From the NCBI GenBank assembly GCA_002304945.1, contig DBPQ01000026.1, positions 1-8,406 of the forward strand: a stretch of DNA of 8,406 bases, read 5' to 3'. Shown piece by piece: positions 1 to 6,218 of this stretch (positions are counted from its first letter, which is position 1; each line of letters starts with the position of its first letter). The DNA is from Actinomycetales bacterium UBA1416 (GTDB lineage: Bacteria > Actinomycetota > Actinomycetes > Actinomycetales > Actinomycetaceae). Both the position numbers and the translations under genes were made by a program. The notes beneath the pieces were generated by a model. It was not told the DNA's origin, did not search any database, and saw nothing but the letters and a program-made list of their open reading frames with translations.

Positions 1-38
1 CCGACGGAGGTGGGGCCCCGATCCATTGTTCAGGAGGG

Positions 39-1469
39 TCAGCCCTCAGCCTCGATCCGGGCGGCGCGGCGCTGCCCGATCTCGGCGACGATCTCGAGGT
101 ACTTCTTCTCCGTGAGCGGGTAGAAGAACATCACGAGCTGGGTGAGGACCGTTGAGCCAATCAGGAAGATCGCGGCCCACATGCGGATGTTGCCGGCCAC
201 CTCGTCCGTGACCTCGGCACCCGCCGCGACGTCGGCCGCGACGAAGCCGGCCCACACGAGGACCCAGCCGCCGACGAAGCCACCGAGGGCCTGGCCCATC
301 TTCCGGGTGAAGGAGAAGATGGCGTAGGTGGTGCCCTCGGTGCGCTGCCCGATCTTCCATTCGCCGAACTCCACGCAGTCGGCCTCGAGGGCCCACATGA
401 GGGTGTTCACGCCGAACAGGCCGATGCCGGCCACGAAGAACGCAAGCGAGCCGAGCCATGGGTAGGTGCCCAAGGGAGCGAGCCAGAGGATGAGAGCACC
501 GATGTAGAGGAAGGACGCGACCACGATGTAGCCGACGCGCTTGCCCATCGTCCGGACGATGATGGGAATGATGGGTCCGACAACGAACAGGGCGGCCACC
601 TGGGCGGTGGAGTTGATCGCGATGTAGTTGGCGTCATTCTGCACGTAGATCGCGATGTAGGAACCCAGGGTGCCGAGCACGGTGGTGCCGAGGAGGAAGA
701 ACACCGCAGCCGATGACAGGACCTGCAGCGGTCGGTTGACGGCGAGCGAGCCGAAGCTCTCCTTGAGGCTTACGGGCTTCGGGTCACGGGCGACCTGCTC
801 CTTGGTGCCCCACACGGTGAAGAGGTAGAGCGCGGCGCCGATGATCGACAGGATGCCGACCGAGATCGCCAACGAGTTCTGCAGCGCGTCCGCGTCACCG
901 ACGTTCGCCCGGATCTGCGGTGCGATGACCCACGAGAGGACGAGGATCATGATCGCGGCGCCGAACATCCGGAAGCTGGCCAGTTTCGCCCGCTCTGTCG
1001 GGACCTGGGTCAGCGAGGGGGCCATCGAGCCGTAGGCGATGTTCACGGCAGTGTAGAACACCGAGCCCATCAGCACGTAGAAGACGTACATGTAGATGGT
1101 GTAGGCCGTGGTGCTCGCGTCCGGCATGATCCACTTCGCGGCGTAGAGCATCCAGCTGGAGACCAGCAGCGGCACGGAGAACCACAGGATGATCGGCCGG
1201 AACTTGCCGAGCTTCCCGGGCTTCTTCATGTCGATGATGCGGCCCATGAAGACGTCCGTGAAGGCGTCGATGAAGCGCAGCACCAGGAACATTGTTCCGA
1301 TGACGCCGCCCTCGATGCCGACGACGTTGGTGTAGTAGAGGATGAGGAACATGCCCGCCATGGTGAACGACACGTTGTTGGCCGCGTCGCCCGCCGCGTA
1401 GGCGAGGTAGTTCTTCATGGTGAGGGGCTGGGCCGTTGTCTGCGGCGCCGCGACTGAGCTTGCAGTCAT
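39..1469 (-). CDS. GPH-family sugar:cation symporter (MFS superfamily)
   Basis: This 476-residue polytopic membrane protein probably imports a glycoside together with Na+ or H+. The family is recognisable from several blocks. The N-terminal GDAANN is at residues 27-32. DAFTDVFMGRIID (69-81 region) is followed by GKFRP (88-92), the GPH version of the MFS loop 2-3 motif, although the usual Asp-Pro is Asp-Val here. NIAYGSMAPSLT is near 143-154 with PTER and SFR after it. Near the C-terminus come DCVEFGEWKIGQRTEGT and then GQALGGFVGGW. Length and about 12 hydrophobic segments fit the family. The ATG at 1469 is preceded by AAGGAG ten bases upstream (complement of 1480-1485); a later Met at residue 18 has no comparable site. 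It is the last gene of the operon, 38 nt after the kinase-like gene. The substrate cannot be read from sequence; the GH3 neighbour suggests a beta-linked oligosaccharide or amino-sugar glycoside. Confidence 0.93.
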   Translation of the reverse strand: MTASSVAAPQTTAQPLTMKNYLAYAAGDAANNVSFTMAGMFLILYYTNVVGIEGGVIGTMFLVLRFIDAFTDVFMGRIIDMKKPGKLGKFRPIILWFSVPLLVSSWMLYAAKWIMPDASTTAYTIYMYVFYVLMGSVFYTAVNIAYGSMAPSLTQVPTERAKLASFRMFGAAIMILVLSWVIAPQIRANVGDADALQNSLAISVGILSIIGAALYLFTVWGTKEQVARDPKPVSLKESFGSLAVNRPLQVLSSAAVFFLLGTTVLGTLGSYIAIYVQNDANYIAINSTAQVAALFVVGPIIPIIVRTMGKRVGYIVVASFLYIGALILWLAPLGTYPWLGSLAFFVAGIGLFGVNTLMWALEADCVEFGEWKIGQRTEGTTYAIFSFTRKMGQALGGFVGGWVLVWAGFVAADVAAGAEVTDEVAGNIRMWAAIFLIGSTVLTQLVMFFYPLTEKKYLEIVAEIGQRRAARIEAEG

Positions 1470-1507
1470 GGTGGAGTGTCTCCTTCGGTGTGGGGATTCG
1501 GCGCCGG

Positions 1508-2131
1508 TCAGGCGTTGCGGTGCTGGATGGCGTCGACGATGGCGTTGACCGCCGCGTCGATGGACACCCGGCTGGTGTTGATGAGCATGTCGTAGCGGTC
1601 TGGGCTGGTCGGATCCCAGCCGTACAGGGTCTTCGACATCTGGCGGCGGACGTCCTCCTCGGAGGCACGCCGCTTGGCGGACTCTGCGTCGGAGATGCCC
1701 AGGCGCTTGGCGGCCCGCTTGACGCGGTCCTCGACATCGCCGGTGAGCAGGACGTGCAGGCTGTTCGGCCGGTCCGCGAGGATCACGGCGCCGTTCCGGC
1801 CCATGATCACGCCGCCCTGCTGCGCGTACTGCTTGACCTTCCGGGTGTTGTCCGCGATGAGCTCGTACTTCTGCTCCTGGGTGCCCACGACCTCGCGGTC
1901 CTCGAGCGTGTTGTACGCCCCGCCGAGGAGGGAGAGCACGTTCGACAGGACGGCGGTGTTCTCCTCATCGCCGGCTGCTGCTCCGGAATCTCCGGCGATC
2001 TGACCGGAGCTGAAGGCCTGGCCGTGGAAGGGCAGACCGAGACGTTCGGCGACCTTCTCACCGATCGTCGTGGCGCCTGCACCGTACAACTCGAAGAGTG
2101 TGACGACAGGCGGGTTGGTGGCCTCTGACAT
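1508..2131 (-). CDS. Cytidylate kinase-like P-loop protein
   Basis: This 207-residue protein resembles the cytidylate-kinase-like family (Cytidylate_kin2 type) rather than housekeeping Cmk. The N-terminal strand VVTLFELYGAGATTIG (residues 9-24) carries the glycine-rich nucleotide loop. As is usual in this family it ends in a hydrophobic residue plus Gly and lacks the classical Gly-Lys-Ser/Thr. GGVIMGRNGAVILADRP (106-122) corresponds to the family GR block. LHVLLTGDVEDRVKR follows, then a lid-like basic stretch (KRRASEEDVRRQ, 153-164) and YDMLINTSR (180-188) near the end. The start at 2131 is chosen because GAAAGGA lies about nine bases upstream; an in-frame start at 2212 would run into the end of the GH3 gene and adds low-complexity residues. 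It sits between the GH3 and symporter genes (gaps 62 and 38 nt), so it is surely co-transcribed. Its substrate is unknown; nucleoside, sugar or regulatory phosphorylation are all possible. Confidence 0.85.
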   Translation of the reverse strand: MSEATNPPVVTLFELYGAGATTIGEKVAERLGLPFHGQAFSSGQIAGDSGAAAGDEENTAVLSNVLSLLGGAYNTLEDREVVGTQEQKYELIADNTRKVKQYAQQGGVIMGRNGAVILADRPNSLHVLLTGDVEDRVKRAAKRLGISDAESAKRRASEEDVRRQMSKTLYGWDPTSPDRYDMLINTSRVSIDAAVNAIVDAIQHRNA

Positions 2132-2159
2132 GAGGGTTTTCCTTTCGCTTCCTTGCTGA

Positions 2160-2176
2160 GCCGGTGGGGGACCGGC
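2160..2176 (-). other. Intergenic stem-loop between GH3 and kinase-like genes
   Basis: GCCGGT and ACCGGC are perfectly complementary 6-base arms around a five-base homopolymer loop. The hairpin lies 17 nt past the GH3 stop in the direction of transcription and about 17 nt before the ribosome binding site of the next gene. No T-run follows, so it is more likely an mRNA-stability, processing or partial-termination element than a full terminator. The structure is seen; its function is inferred. Confidence 0.4.
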
Positions 2177-2193
2177 GGCCGTGGGGTGAGGGA

Positions 2194-3915
2194 CTAGAGG
2201 CGGGCCTGCCACTTCTCGGTCCAGACCAGGTCATTGGGCTGGCCCGTGAACTCGCTGCGGCCCTCCATCTTGTCGATGGTGGCGAGCACGTTGTCCTCGT
2301 TGGGGTGGTAGGCGTTGATGTAGCACTTCACCATCGTGGCGTCGTGCAGGTGGGTGGTGTAGTTGTGGCTGACCATGAAGGTCGGTACCTCCCAGACGTA
2401 CCAGGGGCACTCGTTGCTCATCGCGGTCTTCCACACGATCCGGTAGTTGTTCTGGGCGCCGTACCCGACCACCTCGGCGATGATCAGGGCGGCATCCACC
2501 TCCTCGCGGTACTTCAGGGTCGGGCCCTTGACCCGCGTGGTGCCGTCGTTGATGGTCACCTCGTACCCGCGCCTGCCCAGCTCCGTGACGTAGAGCTGTG
2601 CGAGCTTGTCGGAGACTGCGCCGAACATGCCGCTCTCGCCGGTCAGGTGGTAGAGCCGGATGCGGCGGTGCTTCTCCGGGGTGAGCGGGAGCTGGTCGAG
2701 GGTGTTCTTCACCAGCGTGATGCCCTTGTCGGCCGCGTCCTTCCGCATCGCCAGGTGCTCCTCGCTGCCGACGACGGCGAGGTCCTCGGGCTTGCGGAGC
2801 AGGGTCCCGTTCTCCCTGGCCTCGTGCAGGCGCAGCTTGGCCTTCAGCCCGAGGATGCGGCGGTTGGCGTCGTCGAGCCGCTCCTTCGTGATGATTCCCT
2901 TCTCCACCCCGGCCTTCATGAAGCCGAAGTCCTCCTCGAGGTTGTTGAAGAAGAGGAAGCAGTCGCAGCCCGCGGCGATGGCGGCCGGGACGTAGTCCTC
3001 GCGGCGCATGGCCGAGGTCATCCCGAGCATGTGCGAGGCGTCGGTGATGACGGCGCCGTTGAAGCCGAGCTCGGTCTTCAGCAGGCCGTCGATCAGCTCG
3101 GGGGCCAGCGTTGCCGGCAGGATGTCCTCGTCGGCGAGTGACGGGTCGAGCTTCTGCTGGTAGTACGGCAGGGCGATGTGCCCGGCCATGATCATCTCGA
3201 CCCCGTTCGCGATGTGCGCGCGGTAGACCTCGCCGAAACTGGCCTCCCACTCGTCGGGCTGGAGCTCGTTGACGCCGAGAACCAGGTGCTGGTCGCGCTC
3301 CTCGGTGCCGTCGCCGGGCCAGTGCTTGACGCAGGTGAGGACGCCGGACTCGCGCTGCCCCTCCACGAACGGGATCGTGTAGCGGATCACGTCCTCCGCC
3401 GTCGTCCCGTACGCGCGCGTGTTGACGATCGTGTTGCGCCAGTTGAAGAGGATGTCCACGCACGGGTCGAAGTTGAGGTTGGCGCCGATGGCGTCCATCT
3501 CCCGCCCGGAGACGTAGCCGGCGTTGCGCGCCACCTCGGTGGAGCGGGAGGCCTCGGTCTGGGCGCCGGAGGCCACGTAGGTGCCGTCGCTCATGGCGCC
3601 GTTGCCACCCGAGTCGCAGTTCGCCGCCACCAGGAGCGGGATCTTCGAGGCTGCCTGGAGCCGGTTGATGAGGTCCTGGACCTTCTCGGAGGTGCCGCCG
3701 TGGTAGCGGGCCACCCCGATGTGGAACTTCTCGAGGATCTGCTCCGCGGTGTAGGGGTTGCCGGAGAACTCGTCCGTCCCGAAGAAGAACAGGTTCGTGA
3801 AGAGCTGCCCGACCTGCTCGTCGAGCGTCATCCCGGCCAGCGTCTCCTCCACCCAGGCGATCTGCGTGTCATCGAGGTTGTAGGGCGCTGCTTTCAGGTC
3901 CACCAGTCGTGGCAT
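2194..3915 (-). CDS. GH3 glycosidase, beta-N-acetylhexosaminidase type, cytoplasmic
   Basis: The 573-residue protein is a two-domain glycoside hydrolase family 3 enzyme. The TIM-barrel domain (about 20-365) holds KHWPGDGTEERDQH (197-210). This matches the NagZ-type pattern KH-x-PG-x-G-x4-D-x-H, whose Asp-His pair (here D208/H210) serves as acid/base in N-acetylglucosaminidases; the usual Ser/Thr between them is Gln. MAGHIALPYY (243-252) and GAVITDASHM (287-296), with D292 as probable nucleophile, follow. The alpha/beta-sandwich C-terminal domain runs from about 390 (ADKGITLVKN) to the end. There is no signal peptide, so the substrate must be taken up first, fitting the symporter two genes on. 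The ATG at 3915 has AAAGGAG eight bases upstream (complement of 3924-3930). It is the first gene of the operon. Hydrolase versus phosphorylase activity cannot be decided here; some GH3 enzymes with this Asp-His pair are phosphorylases. The NagZ DxEGG loop appears as CDSGGNG (100-106), so the substrate is probably not the standard NagZ one. Confidence 0.9.
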   Translation of the reverse strand: MPRLVDLKAAPYNLDDTQIAWVEETLAGMTLDEQVGQLFTNLFFFGTDEFSGNPYTAEQILEKFHIGVARYHGGTSEKVQDLINRLQAASKIPLLVAANCDSGGNGAMSDGTYVASGAQTEASRSTEVARNAGYVSGREMDAIGANLNFDPCVDILFNWRNTIVNTRAYGTTAEDVIRYTIPFVEGQRESGVLTCVKHWPGDGTEERDQHLVLGVNELQPDEWEASFGEVYRAHIANGVEMIMAGHIALPYYQQKLDPSLADEDILPATLAPELIDGLLKTELGFNGAVITDASHMLGMTSAMRREDYVPAAIAAGCDCFLFFNNLEEDFGFMKAGVEKGIITKERLDDANRRILGLKAKLRLHEARENGTLLRKPEDLAVVGSEEHLAMRKDAADKGITLVKNTLDQLPLTPEKHRRIRLYHLTGESGMFGAVSDKLAQLYVTELGRRGYEVTINDGTTRVKGPTLKYREEVDAALIIAEVVGYGAQNNYRIVWKTAMSNECPWYVWEVPTFMVSHNYTTHLHDATMVKCYINAYHPNEDNVLATIDKMEGRSEFTGQPNDLVWTEKWQARL

Positions 3916-4011
3916 TTCCGTGACTCCTTTGTGCGTACCTCATTGGTATCACCGGCCGGAAATGCGGGACAGTAGTTGCCACAAGTTGCGCCCGCTGGTA
4001 TCCCGGGTCAC
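3916..4011. promoter_or_regulatory. Divergent intergenic region with paired direct repeats
   Basis: This 96-bp space must hold the promoters of the minus-strand sugar operon and of the plus-strand gene at 4012. The plus promoter is clear and listed separately. For the minus direction only the ribosome binding site (3924-3930) is convincing; I see no good -35/-10 pair. TGGTATCACCGG (3944-3955) recurs as TGGTATCCCGGG (3996-4007), 10 of 12 bases matching and 52 bp apart, close to five helical turns. AGTTGC is repeated at 3974-3979 and 3984-3989, one turn apart. These could be regulator sites, but no regulator gene is in the window. Confidence 0.45.
3976..4004 (+). promoter_or_regulatory. Leaderless-type promoter of the DUF5655 gene
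   Basis: TTGCCA (3976-3981) and TATCCC (3999-4004) are separated by exactly 17 nt, and the ATG at 4012 begins eight bases after the -10 box. Transcription would therefore start at or beside the start codon. No Shine-Dalgarno sequence precedes the ATG, which agrees with leaderless translation, common in actinobacteria. The -10 lacks the final T of the ideal TAnnnT. The TTG at 3976 that could be read as an earlier start is better explained as the -35 box. Confidence 0.55.
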
Positions 4012-4380
4012 ATGGCACCCGAGATCCCGGTGGACGAGTTCCTCGCCGGCCACCCCTTCGCCTCGGCGGTGCACGAGGGCGTGATCACGCTCCTCTCCGG
4101 GATCGGCCCGTTCACGGCCCGCGCGACGCGGAGCCAGCTCGCATACCGCCGTCGCCGGGCGTTCGCCTGGCTGTGGCTGCCGGGCACGTGGCTCGCCCGC
4201 CCGGCCGACGACGTCGTCCTCACCATCGCCCTCGGGCGCCACGATCCCTCGGCCCGCTTCAAGGAGGTCGCACACCCGAGTGCGCGGCACTGGGTGCACC
4301 ACCTCGAGGTGCGCGTGCCGACGGATCTCGACGACGCCGTCGCCGCGTGGCTGCGGGAGGCGTACGAGCGGGCGGGGTGA
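4012..4380 (+). CDS. DUF5655-type small protein
   Basis: The 122-residue soluble protein resembles the DUF5655 domain, whose function is unknown. Typical features are the opening helix with HPFASAVHEGVITLLSGIGPF (14-34), the basic-aromatic strand SQLAYRRRRAFAWLWLP (41-57), VVLTIALGRHDPSARFKEVAHP (68-89), and the closing VHHLEVRVPTDLDDAVAAWLREAYERA (95-121). Such domains often pair a helix with a compact beta sheet and are found alone or fused to other domains; no catalytic residues are evident. The ATG at 4012 is preferred over the in-frame TTG at 3976 because the latter coincides with a -35 element and the twelve extra residues are unlike the domain. It is transcribed away from the sugar operon and ends 52 nt before the exporter genes, which have their own promoter, so a shared role is not implied. 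Confidence 0.72.
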   Translation: MAPEIPVDEFLAGHPFASAVHEGVITLLSGIGPFTARATRSQLAYRRRRAFAWLWLPGTWLARPADDVVLTIALGRHDPSARFKEVAHPSARHWVHHLEVRVPTDLDDAVAAWLREAYERAG

Positions 4381-4397
4381 GGCGTCCCGAAATCCTT

Positions 4398-4426
4398 TTG
4401 CCGCTGTCAGCGGCGGGGCATATCCT
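4398..4426 (+). promoter_or_regulatory. Leaderless-type promoter of the ABC exporter operon
   Basis: TTGCCG (4398-4403) and TATCCT (4421-4426) are spaced by 17 nt; TATCCT fits the actinobacterial TAnnnT -10 pattern. The GTG start at 4433 lies seven bases beyond the -10 box, where the first transcribed base is expected, and no ribosome binding site precedes it. This supports a leaderless mRNA beginning with GTG. The layout is nearly identical to the promoter at 3976-4004. Confidence 0.65.
4401..4413. promoter_or_regulatory. Perfect inverted repeat within exporter promoter (candidate operator)
   Basis: CCGCTG-T-CAGCGG is a perfect 6-base inverted repeat around one central base. It overlaps the second half of the -35 element and the 5' part of the spacer, a position where a bound repressor would exclude RNA polymerase. 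It could instead be a short hairpin after the DUF5655 gene, but no T-run follows. No local regulator gene is present, so the ligand protein is unknown. Confidence 0.4.
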
Positions 4427-4432
4427 CAACCG

Positions 4433-5356
4433 GTGCCGACCGTCATCCACGCCTCCGACCTCACCAAGAAGTACGGCGACTTCACCGCCGTCGACGCCAT
4501 CTCCTTCGAGGTCCCGGCGGGTGAGAGCTTCGGGCTGCTCGGCCCGAACGGGGCAGGCAAGTCCACCACGATGCGCATGATCGGCGGCACCTCCACGCGC
4601 ACGGGCGGCACCCTCACGGTGATGGGCCTGGACCCGGAGACGCACGGCCCCGAGGTGCGGGCGCACCTCGGCGTCGTCCCGCAGCAGGACAACCTGGACG
4701 AGGAGCTGCGCGTCCGCGAGAACCTCATCTCCTACGGCCGCTACTTCGGCCTGCCGTACTCCTACCTGCGCCCCAAGGCGGACGAGCTGCTGGAGTTCGC
4801 GCAGCTCACCGAGAAGGCGGGGGAGAAGGTGACCGCGCTGTCCGGCGGCATGAAGCGGCGCCTCACCATCGCGCGCGGCCTCGTCAACGAGCCGCAGATC
4901 CTCCTCCTCGACGAGCCCACCACTGGGCTGGACCCGCAGGCGCGGCACATCCTCTGGGACCGGCTCTTCCGGCTCAAGGAGGAGGGCGTCACCCTCATCG
5001 TGACCACCCACTTCATGGACGAGGCCGAGCAGCTGTGCGACCGGCTCATCGTCATCGACAAGGGCCGGATCATGGCGGAGGGGTCCCCGCGCTCGCTCAT
5101 CCGGCAGTACTCCACCCGCGAGGTGCTCGAGGTCCGGTTCGGGTCCGAGCGCAACGCCACGGTGGTGCACCAGCTCGAGGGCGTGGGGGAGCGGAACGAG
5201 GTGCTCCCGGACCGCATCCTCATCTACGCCGACTCGGGTGAGGCCGCCATGGAGGAGGTCACCGCACGGGGCCTGAACCCGCTCACCTCGCTCGTGCGCC
5301 GTTCGTCCCTGGAGGACGTGTTCCTCCGGCTGACCGGGAGGAGCCTCATTGACTGA
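4433..5356 (+). CDS. ABC-2 exporter ATP-binding protein (NodI/DrrA-like)
   Basis: The 307-residue ATPase powers export of an unknown substrate with the two permeases that follow. All ABC motifs are intact: Walker A GPNGAGKST (37-45), Q-loop Gln at 84, signature LSGGM (136-140), Walker B ILLLDEP (156-162), D-loop TGLDP (164-168) and switch His193. Wording such as MKRRLTIARGLVNEPQ and QARHILWDRLFRL places it with the NodI/DrrA exporter group, which moves lipids, lipo-oligosaccharides or hydrophobic drugs. The tail after about 225 is the usual C-terminal extension with SSLEDVFLRLTG (291-302). The start is the GTG at 4433: the domain begins PTVIHASDLTKKYG directly after it and the promoter puts transcription start at this codon. 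An upstream ATG at 4280 lies inside the preceding gene in another frame and is rejected. The final 8 nt overlap the next gene. Whether it exports a drug or a cell-envelope component is not decidable. Confidence 0.93.
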   Translation: MPTVIHASDLTKKYGDFTAVDAISFEVPAGESFGLLGPNGAGKSTTMRMIGGTSTRTGGTLTVMGLDPETHGPEVRAHLGVVPQQDNLDEELRVRENLISYGRYFGLPYSYLRPKADELLEFAQLTEKAGEKVTALSGGMKRRLTIARGLVNEPQILLLDEPTTGLDPQARHILWDRLFRLKEEGVTLIVTTHFMDEAEQLCDRLIVIDKGRIMAEGSPRSLIRQYSTREVLEVRFGSERNATVVHQLEGVGERNEVLPDRILIYADSGEAAMEEVTARGLNPLTSLVRRSSLEDVFLRLTGRSLID

Positions 5357-6218
5357 GATCGCTCCCGGCTCGCTGGCGGACTCGAACCGGCTGGCCTACA
5401 GCGGGCGCGCCCTGCCGCCCGGGGTCCAGGGCGCCCGCGCACGGCGGCTGGGCTGGTGGTACTTCACCGAGCACATCCTGCGCCAGATGAAGGGTTACGG
5501 CTGGCCCGTGCTGGTGTACGACGTCGGCCAGCCGCTCCTCTACCTGTTCGCGATGGGGGTGGGGCTGGGCGCCGTCGTCGACGCCAACGCCGGCACGATC
5601 GACGGCGTGCGGTACCTGACGTTCGTGGCGCCGGCGCTCCTCGTCTCGACGGCCGTGATGACGGCGGCCGGTGAGATGACGTACCCCGTCATGAGCGGGT
5701 TCAAGTGGCAGCGGATCTACTACGGCCCGCTGGCCTCGCCCATCTCCCCGGGCCAGATCGCGTTCGGGCACCTCCTGGCCGTCTCGTTCCGGTTCATCGC
5801 CCAGGCCACCGTCTTCTGGGGGCTGATGCAGCTGTTCGGGGCGAGCGCGAGCGGCTGGTCCTGGCTGGTGATCCCGATCGGGGTGCTCTCGGCGCTGTCC
5901 TTCGCCTCCCTGCTCCAGGCGTACGCCGCCACGCTGAGGGACGAGGGCTTCCAGTTCGCCTTCATCCAGCGGTTCATCGTGATGCCGATGTTCCTGTTCG
6001 CGGGGACGTTCTTCGAGCTCACCGCGATGCCGGTGTACCTGCGGTGGATCGGGTGGCTCTCCCCGGTCTGGCACGGCACGGAACTGGCCCGGGTGGCGAA
6101 CTACGGGCGGGAGCTCGCGCCGGGGATGGCGTGGGTGCACGTGGGCTACCTGCTGGCCCTGCTCGCGCTCGGCCTGGTGCTGGCGAACCGGAACTATCGC
6201 AGGAGGCTGGCGGAGTGA
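5349..6218 (+). CDS. ABC-2 type exporter permease, first subunit
   Basis: The 289-residue membrane protein has the six-helix ABC-2 layout. A cytoplasmic N-terminal tail of about 50 residues is followed by hydrophobic segments near 53-77, 86-108, 140-160, 168-190, 208-225 and 255-278, and a basic end (NRNYRRRLAE). The block YPVMSGFKWQRIYYGPLASPISPGQIAFGHLLA (about 120-152) is the coupling-helix region between helices 2 and 3, and LSPVWHGTEL is the conserved loop before the last helix. The TTG start at 5349 has AGGAG five bases upstream (5339-5343) and overlaps the ATPase stop by 8 nt, a sign of translational coupling. It differs enough from the next permease to form a heterodimer with it. It resembles NodJ-family and multidrug ABC-2 permeases; the substrate is unknown. 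Confidence 0.9.
   Translation: MTEIAPGSLADSNRLAYSGRALPPGVQGARARRLGWWYFTEHILRQMKGYGWPVLVYDVGQPLLYLFAMGVGLGAVVDANAGTIDGVRYLTFVAPALLVSTAVMTAAGEMTYPVMSGFKWQRIYYGPLASPISPGQIAFGHLLAVSFRFIAQATVFWGLMQLFGASASGWSWLVIPIGVLSALSFASLLQAYAATLRDEGFQFAFIQRFIVMPMFLFAGTFFELTAMPVYLRWIGWLSPVWHGTELARVANYGRELAPGMAWVHVGYLLALLALGLVLANRNYRRRLAE

Noticed and set aside
1..47. Possible terminator after the symporter gene (GAGGG-TCAG-CCCTC at 34-47)
   Set aside because: The stem is only five pairs, contains the stop codon in its loop, and has no T-run in the minus direction; too weak to call.
1436..2128. A 230-codon plus-strand frame opposite the kinase-like gene
   Set aside because: Val/Asp/Leu/Gly-rich shadow; the minus strand has a family match and a ribosome binding site.
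2164..3141. A 325-codon plus-strand frame opposite the GH3 gene
   Set aside because: Low-complexity Val/Leu/Gly/Asp/His translation with no motif, complementary to a well-defined GH3 enzyme.
3976..4011. TTG start giving a 134-residue DUF5655 protein
   Set aside because: The TTG is part of a -35 box placed 17 nt from a -10, and the added residues look unlike the domain.
4259..5170. A 303-codon minus-strand frame opposite the ATPase gene
   Set aside because: The opposite strand carries every ABC ATPase motif; the antisense translation has no recognisable domain.
5705..6214. N-terminal extension of the second permease to 446 residues
   Set aside because: The extension overlaps the first permease in another frame and reads as Arg/Gly/Ala-rich noise; GTG at 6215 has a full AGGAGG and couples to the upstream stop.
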